Below are positions 50,150-59,009 of a stretch of DNA of 64,000 bases, one piece after another (the first letter of the stretch is position 1; every line of letters starts with the position of its first letter). Below the pieces are notes generated by a model. It saw nothing but the letters and a program-made list of their open reading frames with translations, was not told the origin of the DNA and made no database searches. Position numbers and translations under genes: made by a program. Source of the stretch: Planctomycetota bacterium (GTDB taxonomy: Bacteria > Planctomycetota > JAPUJT01); the NCBI GenBank assembly GCA_027296055.1, contig JAPUJT010000064.1, positions 124,001 to 188,000 of the forward strand, given 5' to 3'.

Positions 50150-51292
50150 ATGAGCGGTAATTCCGGTAATGATCATCTCCGGATCGGTATCGTCTGTCAC
50201 CCCACGCATGGCGGAAGCGGGGCGGTGGCGACGGAACTGGGGATCGCTCTCGGCAAGCGCGGACACGAGATCCATATCCTGTCACACGCGGCCCCGTTCC
50301 GTCTCGCCGGATTCCATCCGAACGTGATCTATCACGAGGTGGGGGTGAGCCATTACCCCCTCTTCAAGTATCCGCCCTACGAGCTTTCCCTCGCCAACAA
50401 GATCTCCGAGATCGCCGAGTCGGCGTCCCTGGATCTCGTCCATGTTCACTATGCCGTCCCGCACTCGATCTGCGCTTACCTCGCCCGGCAGATGACGCAC
50501 CGTAAACCGATGAAGATCATCACGACGCTACACGGGACGGACATCACCTTGGTCGGCGCCGACCCTTCGTTCTTCGACATCACCCGGTTCGCCATGGAAG
50601 AGAGCGATGGGATCACCGCCGTCTCCCGATACCTGAAGGAGGAGACCCAGAAGAAGTTCTCGCTACGACGGTCGATCCGTGTGATCCACAATTTCGTGGA
50701 TACGGCGCGCTTCACGCGGCCCGCCTGCCAGAGGGGTGACCTGGCCAGGAAGGAGGAGGCGATCCTCTCGCACGTTTCGAACTTCCGACCGGTCAAACGG
50801 GTTCGGGACGTGGTGGAGGTGTTTCATCGGGTCTCGAAGGAACGGCCGGCCAGACTCCTCCTGATCGGAGATGGACCGGACCTCCCCGCCGCCGTCGAAC
50901 GGGCGCAGACTCTTGGAATATCCGACAAGATCTCGGTCCTCGGGCTTCAGGACGATGTGACCGGCGTCCTCGGGAACTCCGATATCTTCCTTCTGCCCAG
51001 CGAGTACGAGTCGTTCGGGCTCGCCGCCCTGGAGGCCCTCTCTTCCGGGGTCCCTGTGATCGGCACGGATTCGGGGGGGATCCCCGAGGTGATCCAGAAC
51101 GGCGAGACCGGCTATCTCCTACCGGTCGGCGATCTGGATGGGATGGCGACGGCGGCGTTGCGCGTTCTCGACGATGATGACCTTCGGATCCGTCTTTGCG
51201 AGAATGGCCGGAGGGTCGCGGCCGAAAGGTTCAGCGAGTCGGCGATCGTATCGGAATACGAAGCGTTCTATCGGGAGATTCTCGCGGGTTAG
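50150..51292 (+). CDS. bshA: N-acetyl-alpha-D-glucosaminyl L-malate synthase
   Basis: 380 residues. GT4 fold: IGIVCHPTHGGSGAVATELG, LVHVHYAVPHS, TTLHGTDITLVG, VIHNFVDTARF, and the C-terminal EYESFGLAALEALSSGVPVIG with GIPEVI. BshA joins UDP-GlcNAc and L-malate. Together with bshB1 and bshC the pathway is complete here. Its TAG overlaps the convergent cation-transporter stop. Confidence 0.95.
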   Translation: MSGNSGNDHLRIGIVCHPTHGGSGAVATELGIALGKRGHEIHILSHAAPFRLAGFHPNVIYHEVGVSHYPLFKYPPYELSLANKISEIAESASLDLVHVHYAVPHSICAYLARQMTHRKPMKIITTLHGTDITLVGADPSFFDITRFAMEESDGITAVSRYLKEETQKKFSLRRSIRVIHNFVDTARFTRPACQRGDLARKEEAILSHVSNFRPVKRVRDVVEVFHRVSKERPARLLLIGDGPDLPAAVERAQTLGISDKISVLGLQDDVTGVLGNSDIFLLPSEYESFGLAALEALSSGVPVIGTDSGGIPEVIQNGETGYLLPVGDLDGMATAALRVLDDDDLRIRLCENGRRVAAERFSESAIVSEYEAFYREILAG

Positions 51293-52266
51293 CCCGGATC
51301 GCCGGGGGCGTCGGCCTCCTCCTCGTGGCGCACGTCGTGCGTGTGCTGCTCCCACATCTTCTGCGTCTCGAACTGCAGCGTCAGATGCTTCACCTGATAT
51401 CGCTCCTCGAGGAGGGAGCGGATCCGGTTGGAGATCTGCTCCGTCTCCTCGAGACTCTCCACATCAGTGATCACGTGAGCTGTCCCGATCACCATGTGCG
51501 AGCAGATCTGCCAGAGCCGGAAGTCATCGATCTCCACCACATGGTCCACCGTCCGGATCAGATCCCTCAACTGGGCCACGTCGTGCGGAGACTGCTGCAG
51601 GAGGATTCCGGCGCCTTCCCGGAGGACACGGGCGGCGCCCACGATGAGGACTACGCTGATCCCGGCAGCCACGATAGGATCGATGATGGCCGCGCCGGTG
51701 ATCCGTATGGCGATGAGTCCCGCGATCACGGCGACCGACGCCCCGAAGTCTGCCAGCACGTGGAGATACGCCCCACGAATGTTCAAGTCGTGCAAGTGGA
51801 CTTTTCCGGATCGAAGGACGTAGGCGGCGAATCCGTTCACACCGAGGCCGACCACAGCGATCGGCAGGGCGAGGGAGACTTGCACGTCCGGAGGAGAGAA
51901 GAACCGCTGCGCCGCCTGGTAGAAGATCACCACGCTGGCTGCCACCAGGGTCACCCCGTTCAATAGGGCGCTCAGGACCTCGAGGCGACCGTATCCGTAG
52001 GTCATCTTCTCTGTCGGAAGTCGACGGTTGGCGATGGTGAGGGCGCCGAAGGCCAGCCCGAGCGCGAAGGTGTCACCGAGCACATGAAATGAATCAGAGA
52101 CGAGGCTGAGGCTGCCGGAGATGTTTCCGCCAATAAACTCGGCGAAGAAGGTCAGCACGAGAAGGCCGATGACCGTCTTGAGCCTTCTTCCCGCCGGGGA
52201 ACCGGCCATCACCGCCTGAGGTGCGGCCTCGGAAGGAGTGGAGGATTCGCTTTCTGATGGGCTCAT
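51289..52266 (-). CDS. Cation diffusion facilitator (CzcD/ZitB-like)
   Basis: 325 residues. Six helices with the paired metal motifs SLVSDSFHVLGD and YLHVLADFGAS (HxxxD sites in helices 2 and 5), and a C-terminal cytoplasmic domain (HMVIGTAHVITDVESLEE, HLTLQFETQ). A polar N-terminus precedes the first helix. Exports Zn or a related divalent metal in exchange for protons; the metal is not determinable. A tail rich in His and acidic residues (HTHDVRHEEEADAPGD) may bind metal. Confidence 0.9.
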   Translation of the reverse strand: MSPSESESSTPSEAAPQAVMAGSPAGRRLKTVIGLLVLTFFAEFIGGNISGSLSLVSDSFHVLGDTFALGLAFGALTIANRRLPTEKMTYGYGRLEVLSALLNGVTLVAASVVIFYQAAQRFFSPPDVQVSLALPIAVVGLGVNGFAAYVLRSGKVHLHDLNIRGAYLHVLADFGASVAVIAGLIAIRITGAAIIDPIVAAGISVVLIVGAARVLREGAGILLQQSPHDVAQLRDLIRTVDHVVEIDDFRLWQICSHMVIGTAHVITDVESLEETEQISNRIRSLLEERYQVKHLTLQFETQKMWEQHTHDVRHEEEADAPGDPG

Positions 52267-52336
52267 CGGATCCGCCGAACCGGCCCGTTCGCGCAAACTC
52301 GCTCCGGCATCATATTATAGATGCGGCTGCGGCGGG

Positions 52337-52762
52337 CTAGAAGGGGATCTCGTCGTCCCCTAGCCCCATGGCCTCTTTCGGGGCGGCGGCCGGTACGGGG
52401 GTTTCTGCCGAATTCTGATCGGCCCCAGGGCGGCCTCCGAGGAACTGGAAGTTGTCGGCGACGACACGCAACTTGGAACGCTTCCCCCCTCCGTCCTTGG
52501 CCTCCCACGAATCGAATTTCAGGCGGCCTTCCACGAAGACCGGCCTGCCCTTGCGCAGGTATTCGTTCGCCACCTCGGCGCGACGGCCCCAGCAGGTCAC
52601 GTCGACGAAGCAGACTTCCTCCTTGCTGGCCCCGCTGGAGTCCTTCCAGTTCCGATTGATCGCCATGCCGAATTCGGCGACGGGCGTTCCGCTGTCGATG
52701 AACCGCAACTCGGGGTCCCTCGTGAGATTCCCCATGAGAAAAACCTTGTTCAGGCTTGCCAT
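52337..52762 (-). CDS. ssb: Single-stranded DNA-binding protein
   Basis: 141 residues. N-terminal OB fold (MASLNKVFLMGNLTRDPELR, FGMAINRNWKD, KGRPVFVEGRLKFDSW), a short Pro/Ala linker and the acidic tip MGLGDDEIPF that recruits repair and replication partners. Length is slightly short (usual 160-180) because of the linker. No rpsF or rpsR neighbours, so this may be a second paralogue. Confidence 0.93.
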   Translation of the reverse strand: MASLNKVFLMGNLTRDPELRFIDSGTPVAEFGMAINRNWKDSSGASKEEVCFVDVTCWGRRAEVANEYLRKGRPVFVEGRLKFDSWEAKDGGGKRSKLRVVADNFQFLGGRPGADQNSAETPVPAAAPKEAMGLGDDEIPF

Positions 52763-52892
52763 GCATAACCTCCTTCAAGCCAGGAGCTGAGATGTTGCCT
52801 TTCGGGGCCTACCCCCGGCTGCCGTCCGGGATATGTCCTCGATACCGCCATTGTAAGGAGGGGGACCGACATTCCTGGCCCGAGCGGCTGAG

Positions 52893-52922
52893 TTGACAAG
52901 GCTCGATCGACCTCCTTATGAT
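52893..52922 (+). promoter_or_regulatory. Near-consensus promoter for the gene at 53011
   Basis: TTGACA (52893-52898), 18-base spacer, TATGAT (52917-52922): 11 of 12 consensus positions. Start codon about 85 bases downstream of the expected transcription start. Confidence 0.7.
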
Positions 52923-53010
52923 GCGGGTCGACTACGATCCCAAAGGAGATACGCTCAAGTCCGGGGCTGGACGGCGGTAGGCCGTCAGGGACCACGGCAG
53001 GGAGGAATCG

Positions 53011-53958
53011 ATGAACCGATCGTCAATATTCGAAATCGTCGCCCTACTGGGAGTGCTGACCGCGCTGATCCTCACCCCGGTGGCCCTGACGTTCGCGGGG
53101 ACCGTTCCCCCGGGACAGGAGGATGACGAGGATTGGGAGGAAGAATCGGTCCCCGAGCTGGACGCCGTCATCGACCTTATCGCGGAGATGGACCTCGAGG
53201 GGGCGGAGGAGGCTTTCAAGGCAGCCAAGAAGGATCTAAGGGGCCGGAAGAAGAACAAGGCCGTGAAGAAGATGATCGATGCGGTCGAATCCAACCTCGA
53301 AGCCCTGGAGATGTTCGAGAAGGCGAAGGACGCGATCGACAAGGGAAAGACGGGCAAGGCCTTCAAGGCGATCACCAAGGTGATGAGAAAGTATGGCGAG
53401 CTCTACTTCGTCGAGGAGGCGGAGAGCGTCTACTCGGAGCTGAAGCAGAAGATCTTTTACATGATCAATGACTTCGAGACGGAAGCCTTTCGAGAGGCCA
53501 AGAAGTATCAGGCCGGCCGCAACGGGTCGAATGTGGAACTGGTCTCGGACAGGCGATTCGCCCGTGACGGCAGTCATGCGCTGAAGGTTCACTTCGACAA
53601 GCGGGGCGACGGCGTCAAGAGACAAGATTCAGAATCCTTTCGCGCGATGCAGCTGAATCCGCCGGATGGGTTTTCGAAAGATCTGGAGGATCTGAAATCG
53701 TTCACCCTGTCGATCTTCTCCTACAAGAAGTCGAACGCGATGATTACCATCATGATCGCCGGCGGGGGAGCGGCCTCCTACGCCGAGTACGCGGATTTCG
53801 CCCTGAATTACACCGGGTGGAAGGACATCCGTTTCCCACTGATCAAGATGAAGTTCAGGGGCTCCTTCCAGTGGAGGGATGCCCGGGAAATCCGCATCTT
53901 CACACGCGGTCCCCTGGAGGTGGACTTCATCGTCGACGACGTGAAGTTCATCCGCTAG
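53011..53958 (+). CDS. Secreted protein with helical N-region and C-terminal CBM-like beta domain
   Basis: 315 residues. Signal anchor near residues 8-28, an acidic segment (GQEDDEDWEEESVPELD), a Lys-rich helical region (KGKTGKAFKAITKVMRKYGELYF), then from about 150 a beta-rich domain: MINDFETEAFREAKKY, SDGSHALKVHFDKRG-type motif and FTRGPLEVDFIVDDVKFIR, resembling galactose-binding/CBM11-like modules that end with a DDV-F strand. No enzyme signature. Likely monocistronic. Confidence 0.65.
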   Translation: MNRSSIFEIVALLGVLTALILTPVALTFAGTVPPGQEDDEDWEEESVPELDAVIDLIAEMDLEGAEEAFKAAKKDLRGRKKNKAVKKMIDAVESNLEALEMFEKAKDAIDKGKTGKAFKAITKVMRKYGELYFVEEAESVYSELKQKIFYMINDFETEAFREAKKYQAGRNGSNVELVSDRRFARDGSHALKVHFDKRGDGVKRQDSESFRAMQLNPPDGFSKDLEDLKSFTLSIFSYKKSNAMITIMIAGGGAASYAEYADFALNYTGWKDIRFPLIKMKFRGSFQWRDAREIRIFTRGPLEVDFIVDDVKFIR

Positions 53959-53986
53959 TCCGTCGGGGACGGCCCTCGGCTACGAA

Positions 53987-56900
53987 TCAAAATTCAATGA
54001 AATAGAGCAGGCCTACGTCGGTCCTGTCCTCGCGGGCATGGATGGAAAAGAGCCCTCCGAGGAGGGAGAAGGTGGTCGATTGGGGAGTCGTCTCGATGGA
54101 GAAGAGAGGATTCAGCTCGAAGAGGAAATGATCCTCGGTGCTCTCGTACCGGAAGAAGTTGTGGAGGACATTGATCCGGACCCCTCTCGCATCCTCACTG
54201 TAGGAGAACAGCTTCCAGAGGATCGAGAACTCGTAAGCGTCCGCCTCGGAGGAGTAGTGGAACAGGGGCCAGAGGAGCCATAGATCGAATTTGCCTCCGT
54301 CCTTCGGGCCCCGCGAGTCCACCGAGAAGAGGGGAAAGAACCGCACGAGGCTTCTGTCCGGCGTCTTTCGCACTCGAATCCATTCCAGCAAGACGCGAAA
54401 ATCCGTCTCATTCTCCCGCTGATCGTAGGTGATGAGCTTCCACAGGACACTCCAGTGGACGCCGTCAACGTTCGACCCGTAGTAGAAGAGAGGGGGAGCC
54501 ACGTAGAGATCTGTGTCATCCACTCCGTGCCTCGTCACGCGGTCGTAGAAGACAAGTGGGAAGAGCCATCCTGTCGCGCTGTCCCCTCTCCATTCCGCGC
54601 TGAAGAAGGGGTAGAGGAGGTCGAGGCGCCGGTATTGATCCTCCTGGTCCCAGGTGTAGGAGAAGAACGGCCAGAGGGTCGAAACCTTCCGATACCTCGA
54701 TCCTCCTTCGGACCAGTCCTCCGTCCCGAAGAGGGGCCAGATGTGGAAGTAGTTCCACAGATCGGATCGATAATGCCAGTAGAACGGGAACAGGATCGTC
54801 CTCTCCGTCAGGCCCGCCAGCTTCTCGTGCCAGAAGAACGGACGCACCTGCCACTTTTCCACCCCCCTCGTCTTGAAGTGGTGTCCAAAGGGCCAGAGGA
54901 AGTACTCCGAGATGCTGAGACGGGTCTCGGTGCGGTAGTAGAGTGGCCCAAGAACGCTCGTTATCTTCGTTCCGTCGGATCGATCGATTCGCGTGTAGAA
55001 CGGGAAGATGTTGAACGCTTCTCTCCCGGGTCCCCAGGAATGGTGGTAGAACGGTAGAAGGGTGGTGGATCCACGAGAGCCTTCCCTCGAGTGCCAGAAG
55101 AATGGGCGGACCTGGATCCGGCTCTCATCCGGGCCGGAGGTGGTGTGGATCAGGGGGAAGAGGATGTCCTGGCTCGTCCGCGCGCCCACCTGGGATCGAT
55201 GGTAGAGGAATCCGAGGACGTTGTCCCACCGGCTTTGCCCCTCCACGACACCGCGAGAATAGGCGAGGGAGAGGAACAGGCTCCGATCTCGATCCCGTTG
55301 GTGCCAGAAGAGTGGCAGGAGAATCGTACGGCTGCTGTCGGGACTCTTTTCACGCCAGAAGAGCGGGCGCACCGCGGTCAAGGTCCGCTCACCCTCTCTC
55401 TCGTGCGTGAACAGAGGATAGAGGATGTCGTGGCGCTCGAGGTCCTTCTCCTTGTCGACGGTTCGCACGTAGGTCCCGCCGAGGAAGAACTGACGCTTGA
55501 AGGTCTCTCCGCGACGCTCCTCGCCATAAAAGGGAAAGAGGAAGAAGTGCGAGGAATCGGGGCCCTTGGATTGCCACCAGAAGGGGAAGATGACGAGGGA
55601 GCTGCTGTCGAGGCTGCGGTCGTACCAGGCAAGCGGGACGAGCCGGAGCGACGCGGAATCCTTTCCCCTCTTGTAGGAAAACAGGGGCCAGAGGAAGTCG
55701 ATACCCCACGACTCATTTCTTCGGTCGGATGTATAGGAGAAGAACGGAGCGAGGAAGAAGTAACGGTCGTAATCGTCCCCCACCTGATGATGTCCGAAGA
55801 ACGGCCACGCATGAAGATAGGACCTGTCTCCCCTCTTCATATCCAGGTACGTCGGGAAGACATAGCGGGTGTGATCCTCGCCTTCCGAGTACGAGCCGAA
55901 TAGCGGTAACAGCATGGTGAGGCGGCTGTCCGGCTCACGGAAGTCGTAATAAAGCGGGAAGACCATCGTCATCCCCCGGGCCGCGTCTCCTTCGCCGACC
56001 CGGCGGTTGTAGAGCAGAGGAAAGAGCAGTAGCTCGCTGGAGGCCCGCGACCCCCGGCTCCACAAGAGCGGCAGGACGAGGAACCAGTGCCTCTCCGGTG
56101 AGGAGCTCCCCCAGACGAGCGGGAAGATGTGCATGCTCCTCTTCTGCCCCTCCTCGCGAAACCCGATCAGGGGCCAGAGAAACCCCATCGATCGGTATTT
56201 CGAATCTCGGTGGAGGACCACCAGGTTGGCCAGGTAGGAGGCGAGGCGGAAATCTTTGTTTCGATGGTTCAAGAAGAGGGGAAAGAGCCACGTCGTGGAG
56301 GTGTCCTCTCCCCGCAGGTGGCCGAAGAACGGGGTGATCACCGTCTGGGACTCCGTCGGCGTTCGCTTCCAATGGATCAGGGGAATGATCCGGAACTCGT
56401 AGGCCCCCTTTGACTGCCGGTAAGCGGCGATCGGAAGGGGAAAGTCGAGGCCTACCTCTCCCTTTTCCCGATCCGCGAAGTAGCGAAAGAACGGCCACAG
56501 GAACCAGTAGGAGTCGTAATTCTCGCGCTGGTTGTGACCATAGAGAGGCCAGATGTGGAAGTAGCGGTTGCCCGGGTCTTGGCCGATGTTCCAGTAGAAG
56601 GGAAACAGGAACTCGGTCCACGATTTTTGGGTCACACCTTCCTTCCGATCGCGGCTCCAGAAATTCCAGTACAGGGGAAAGACGGAAGTGTAACCGCCCG
56701 ACGGGTCCTGCTTGTGCCAGACGAGGGGGGGGATGCGAAACCTCGTCTCCTCCCCCTTCTGGTACCAGCGGATGAACGGCCAGAGGGCGTAGACTTCGAT
56801 CAACCGGAGCTTTTCGTCTCGCTCGATGGAGAAGAAGGGGAGGAGAGCGGTGTATTTCTTGCCGGGCTCCGACTCGAACCGGATCAGAGGCCACAGGACC

Positions 56901-57043
56901 CCGAACTCGCTCTTGTCCCCATCGTCCCGGCTGTAGATGAAAGGCCAGAGGCCCTTGGTCCCCCGGCGCTCTTCCTTCTCCTCCTCTTGGGCTTGGACGG
57001 GGATGGCGGCTACAAGAGCGAGAAAAAAAACGATGGGTTTCAT
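53987..57043 (-). CDS. Large secreted tandem-repeat protein with WP[LF]F-type motifs
   Basis: 1018 residues with signal peptide (MKPIVFFLALVAAIPVQAQ). The mature chain is built of perhaps 30 repeats of about 30-40 residues, each with an aromatic/Pro core such as GVLWPLIRFES, YALWPFIRWYQ, SVFPLYWNF, HIWPLYGHN, FLWPFFRYF, HIFPLVWGS and LLPLFWHQRD, separated by charged turns. The alternation of aromatic and polar residues suggests amphipathic strands, such as an outer-membrane beta-barrel or a beta-solenoid. No cysteine-based or catalytic motif is seen. I do not recognise a named family. Start ATG 57043; convergent with the upstream CBM-like gene. Confidence 0.8.
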   Translation of the reverse strand: MKPIVFFLALVAAIPVQAQEEEKEERRGTKGLWPFIYSRDDGDKSEFGVLWPLIRFESEPGKKYTALLPFFSIERDEKLRLIEVYALWPFIRWYQKGEETRFRIPPLVWHKQDPSGGYTSVFPLYWNFWSRDRKEGVTQKSWTEFLFPFYWNIGQDPGNRYFHIWPLYGHNQRENYDSYWFLWPFFRYFADREKGEVGLDFPLPIAAYRQSKGAYEFRIIPLIHWKRTPTESQTVITPFFGHLRGEDTSTTWLFPLFLNHRNKDFRLASYLANLVVLHRDSKYRSMGFLWPLIGFREEGQKRSMHIFPLVWGSSSPERHWFLVLPLLWSRGSRASSELLLFPLLYNRRVGEGDAARGMTMVFPLYYDFREPDSRLTMLLPLFGSYSEGEDHTRYVFPTYLDMKRGDRSYLHAWPFFGHHQVGDDYDRYFFLAPFFSYTSDRRNESWGIDFLWPLFSYKRGKDSASLRLVPLAWYDRSLDSSSLVIFPFWWQSKGPDSSHFFLFPFYGEERRGETFKRQFFLGGTYVRTVDKEKDLERHDILYPLFTHEREGERTLTAVRPLFWREKSPDSSRTILLPLFWHQRDRDRSLFLSLAYSRGVVEGQSRWDNVLGFLYHRSQVGARTSQDILFPLIHTTSGPDESRIQVRPFFWHSREGSRGSTTLLPFYHHSWGPGREAFNIFPFYTRIDRSDGTKITSVLGPLYYRTETRLSISEYFLWPFGHHFKTRGVEKWQVRPFFWHEKLAGLTERTILFPFYWHYRSDLWNYFHIWPLFGTEDWSEGGSRYRKVSTLWPFFSYTWDQEDQYRRLDLLYPFFSAEWRGDSATGWLFPLVFYDRVTRHGVDDTDLYVAPPLFYYGSNVDGVHWSVLWKLITYDQRENETDFRVLLEWIRVRKTPDRSLVRFFPLFSVDSRGPKDGGKFDLWLLWPLFHYSSEADAYEFSILWKLFSYSEDARGVRINVLHNFFRYESTEDHFLFELNPLFSIETTPQSTTFSLLGGLFSIHAREDRTDVGLLYFIEF

Positions 57044-57121
57044 GGCTCGGCTCCGATCCGGGACCCAACCATTCTACCTGAATCTCGGACAGTTCCTCGG
57101 GAGGAAAAATGGAGGGGCGGG

Positions 57122-57151
57122 TTGACACTCCATCGCACTGGCGGCTACTCT
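57122..57151 (+). promoter_or_regulatory. Possible promoter for the TlpA-like gene
   Basis: TTGACA (57122-57127) with TACTCT 18 bases further (57146-57151). The -35 is perfect, the -10 weak. Confidence 0.35.
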
Positions 57152-57252
57152 GTGCGCGTCCCCAACCGGGAAAAGGGCAGGAAGGGTCGAGAGGCGGGTT
57201 GCCCCGGACGATACCTCCCCATCGGCAACAAGGGGACAGAAAGGACCTCGAC

Positions 57253-58056
57253 ATGAAGTGGGCATCAGGCCTCATTGCGTTTGCCCTGATCCTGGCTGTC
57301 TCGGCGCCCTTCGTCTGGTCGTCCGAGGCACCGGCGGGAGGAGGATCGGTAGACAAGGATCTTGCCAAGGCCCTCGACAAGGCCACGGCCGAGCTAGCCA
57401 AGTTCGCCAAGAAACACCCTGACTCGGATCAGGCGAAGGGGATTCGAACTCTCCTCGCGTCGATCTACACCAAGCAGGCCCCGAAGGCATGGGTCGAGAA
57501 GAACATGAAGAATGCCAAGGCTCTCCTCGCGGATCTGGATAAGCATGAGGAGAGATCGGCGACCTCGTTGAGGGACGTCGTGCACGGCATCGAGCTGCCG
57601 GGAAACCCTCCTCCTGAAATCAATGTGAAGGACACGGCCGGGAACGTGGTCACCCTCGGCGACTACAAGGGTAAGGTCCTCCTGATCGATTTCTGGGCGA
57701 CCTGGTGCGGCCCGTGCATCGGCGAGCTTCCCGGCTTGAAGGCGATCTACAACGACTACAAGGACAAGGGTTTCGACATCCTCGGCATCAGCCTCGACCG
57801 GGATCTCAACAAGCTGAAGAACTTCGTCGACGTGGAGGAGATGGCCTGGAGGCAGATCTTCGACAAGACGGATATCGAGAACCCCGAGGAGGGAAAGCCC
57901 TCCTTCAAGTACGTCCTGGCCCAGCGCTATGGAGTCCCGGGGATCCCCAAGACTTACCTGATCGACAGGGATGGAAACGTGGTTCACATCGGTCTGCGCG
58001 CCGAGGGCCTCCGCGAGGCGGTCGAAAAACTGATAGGCGGCAAGGCCGAGATGTAG
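57253..58056 (+). CDS. TlpA-like periplasmic thioredoxin
   Basis: 267 residues from ATG 57253. Signal peptide, a helical region at 30-110 (KALDKATAELAKFAKKHPDSD), then a TlpA/redoxin domain: VLLIDFWATWCGPCIGELPGL with the active-site CGPC at 152-155, and VPGIPKTYLIDRDG with the cis-Pro loop. The intact motif contrasts with the serine version in the DipZ-like gene at 6380. It may maintain reduced thiols for cytochrome or envelope protein maturation. Followed by a clear terminator. Confidence 0.9.
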   Translation: MKWASGLIAFALILAVSAPFVWSSEAPAGGGSVDKDLAKALDKATAELAKFAKKHPDSDQAKGIRTLLASIYTKQAPKAWVEKNMKNAKALLADLDKHEERSATSLRDVVHGIELPGNPPPEINVKDTAGNVVTLGDYKGKVLLIDFWATWCGPCIGELPGLKAIYNDYKDKGFDILGISLDRDLNKLKNFVDVEEMAWRQIFDKTDIENPEEGKPSFKYVLAQRYGVPGIPKTYLIDRDGNVVHIGLRAEGLREAVEKLIGGKAEM

Positions 58057-58084
58057 GTCACCTCTCTTACAGAGACGATTCGCA

Positions 58085-58117
58085 AACGGGGCAGGATCTT
58101 CCTGCCCCGTTTTCTTT
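58085..58117 (+). terminator. Rho-independent terminator after the TlpA-like gene
   Basis: Twelve-pair GC-rich stem, arms 58085-58096 and 58100-58111, loop TCT, followed by TTCTTTT. The stem begins 29 bases after the stop codon. Confidence 0.85.
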
Positions 58118-58203
58118 TCGCCCACATGTAAAGTCATGGAACCACCCGGTCGATAGACGGGATAAGGGCCGGTCGTATTCCGCCCCACTCGTAAGGTCGA
58201 ACC

Positions 58204-58911
58204 ATGGGTCTCGTTCCGATCATCTCGTTCGTCGTCCTCGCGCTGGGGATCGGCCTCCTCGCCCGGACGTGCATGGCAGGTTACCGCCGGCTTCCGTTCA
58301 CTCATCGTCGCATCTCCACTCCCCGGCCGACCCTCTGGGCGATCGCGGCGGGAGGTCTCATCGGGCTCTCGCTGACGAGCGTGGGAACGGCAGTTCTGTC
58401 CGTCGTGTTCGCCTTCAGCAGCTATGCCCCCTTCGCCCAGAAACACCTCGTGGCGGAGGTCCGCTGCACCTCCTCGGATCGTCCCGGCCGGCTCGTTCTC
58501 GAATACACCCCGATCTCGACTTCGGGACCCGGAACTCGTGAGATCTACCAGCTGGCCGGCGATCAGTGGGCCATCGGTGGGGAGATCGTGAAGTGGAGGC
58601 CGATGTTTTCCTTCCTCGGGGCCCGCACCTTGTTCAAAGTCTCACGCATAGAGGGACGGTACCTCCGAGCGGGCGACGCCATGCGGGGGGACCGCACGGT
58701 CTTTGATGTGAATGGGGGTCCCGATATCGAGCTGCTCCGATGGAACGAAAAGGAGGGGAGGTTTCCCTACTCGCTCTTCGTCGAGGCTGCCTACGGCAAC
58801 ATCGTCTACGACTTTCCTGCGGAAACGGCCATCTACGCCGTCTACGTCACGGCGAGCGGCTACCAGGTCGACCGCCACCCCTACCCTTCGGACCTCTCCC
58901 GGCGAGATTAG
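58204..58911 (+). CDS. Membrane protein of unknown function
   Basis: 235 residues. Two hydrophobic segments near 5-25 and 45-75 (VPIISFVVLALGIGLLAR, LWAIAAGGLIGLSLTSVG) precede a soluble beta-rich domain (VAEVRCTSSDRPGRLVLEY, YQLAGDQWAIGGEIVKWRPM). A similar architecture is sometimes annotated as a hypothetical multidrug-related protein, but I cannot assign a function. A weak promoter region lies between it and the preceding terminator. Confidence 0.6.
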   Translation: MGLVPIISFVVLALGIGLLARTCMAGYRRLPFTHRRISTPRPTLWAIAAGGLIGLSLTSVGTAVLSVVFAFSSYAPFAQKHLVAEVRCTSSDRPGRLVLEYTPISTSGPGTREIYQLAGDQWAIGGEIVKWRPMFSFLGARTLFKVSRIEGRYLRAGDAMRGDRTVFDVNGGPDIELLRWNEKEGRFPYSLFVEAAYGNIVYDFPAETAIYAVYVTASGYQVDRHPYPSDLSRRD

Positions 58912-58948
58912 CCCCATCCCGGCGCCCCTTGTAGATTTCGCTCCCCCC

Positions 58949-58995
58949 CCTTGACTGCCATTCATTCAAACGTATAATTAAAACGTTCGTTTGAA
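58949..58995 (+). promoter_or_regulatory. Promoter and TetR operator of the efflux operon
   Basis: TTGACT (58949-58954), 16-base spacer, TATAAT (58971-58976). Over the -10 lies an inverted repeat: TTCAAACG (58963-58970) and CGTTTGAA (58988-58995), centred near 58979. This is the layout of an autoregulated TetR-family gene: repressor binding would cover the -10 box and transcription start. Confidence 0.7.
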
Positions 58996-59009
58996 CTGAG
59001 GTGGCAATC

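Noticed and set aside
54455-55903. Long plus-strand open frames opposite the WP[LF]F repeat gene
   Set aside because: Repetitive shadow sequence with no signal or family, while the minus-strand protein has a signal peptide and consistent repeats.
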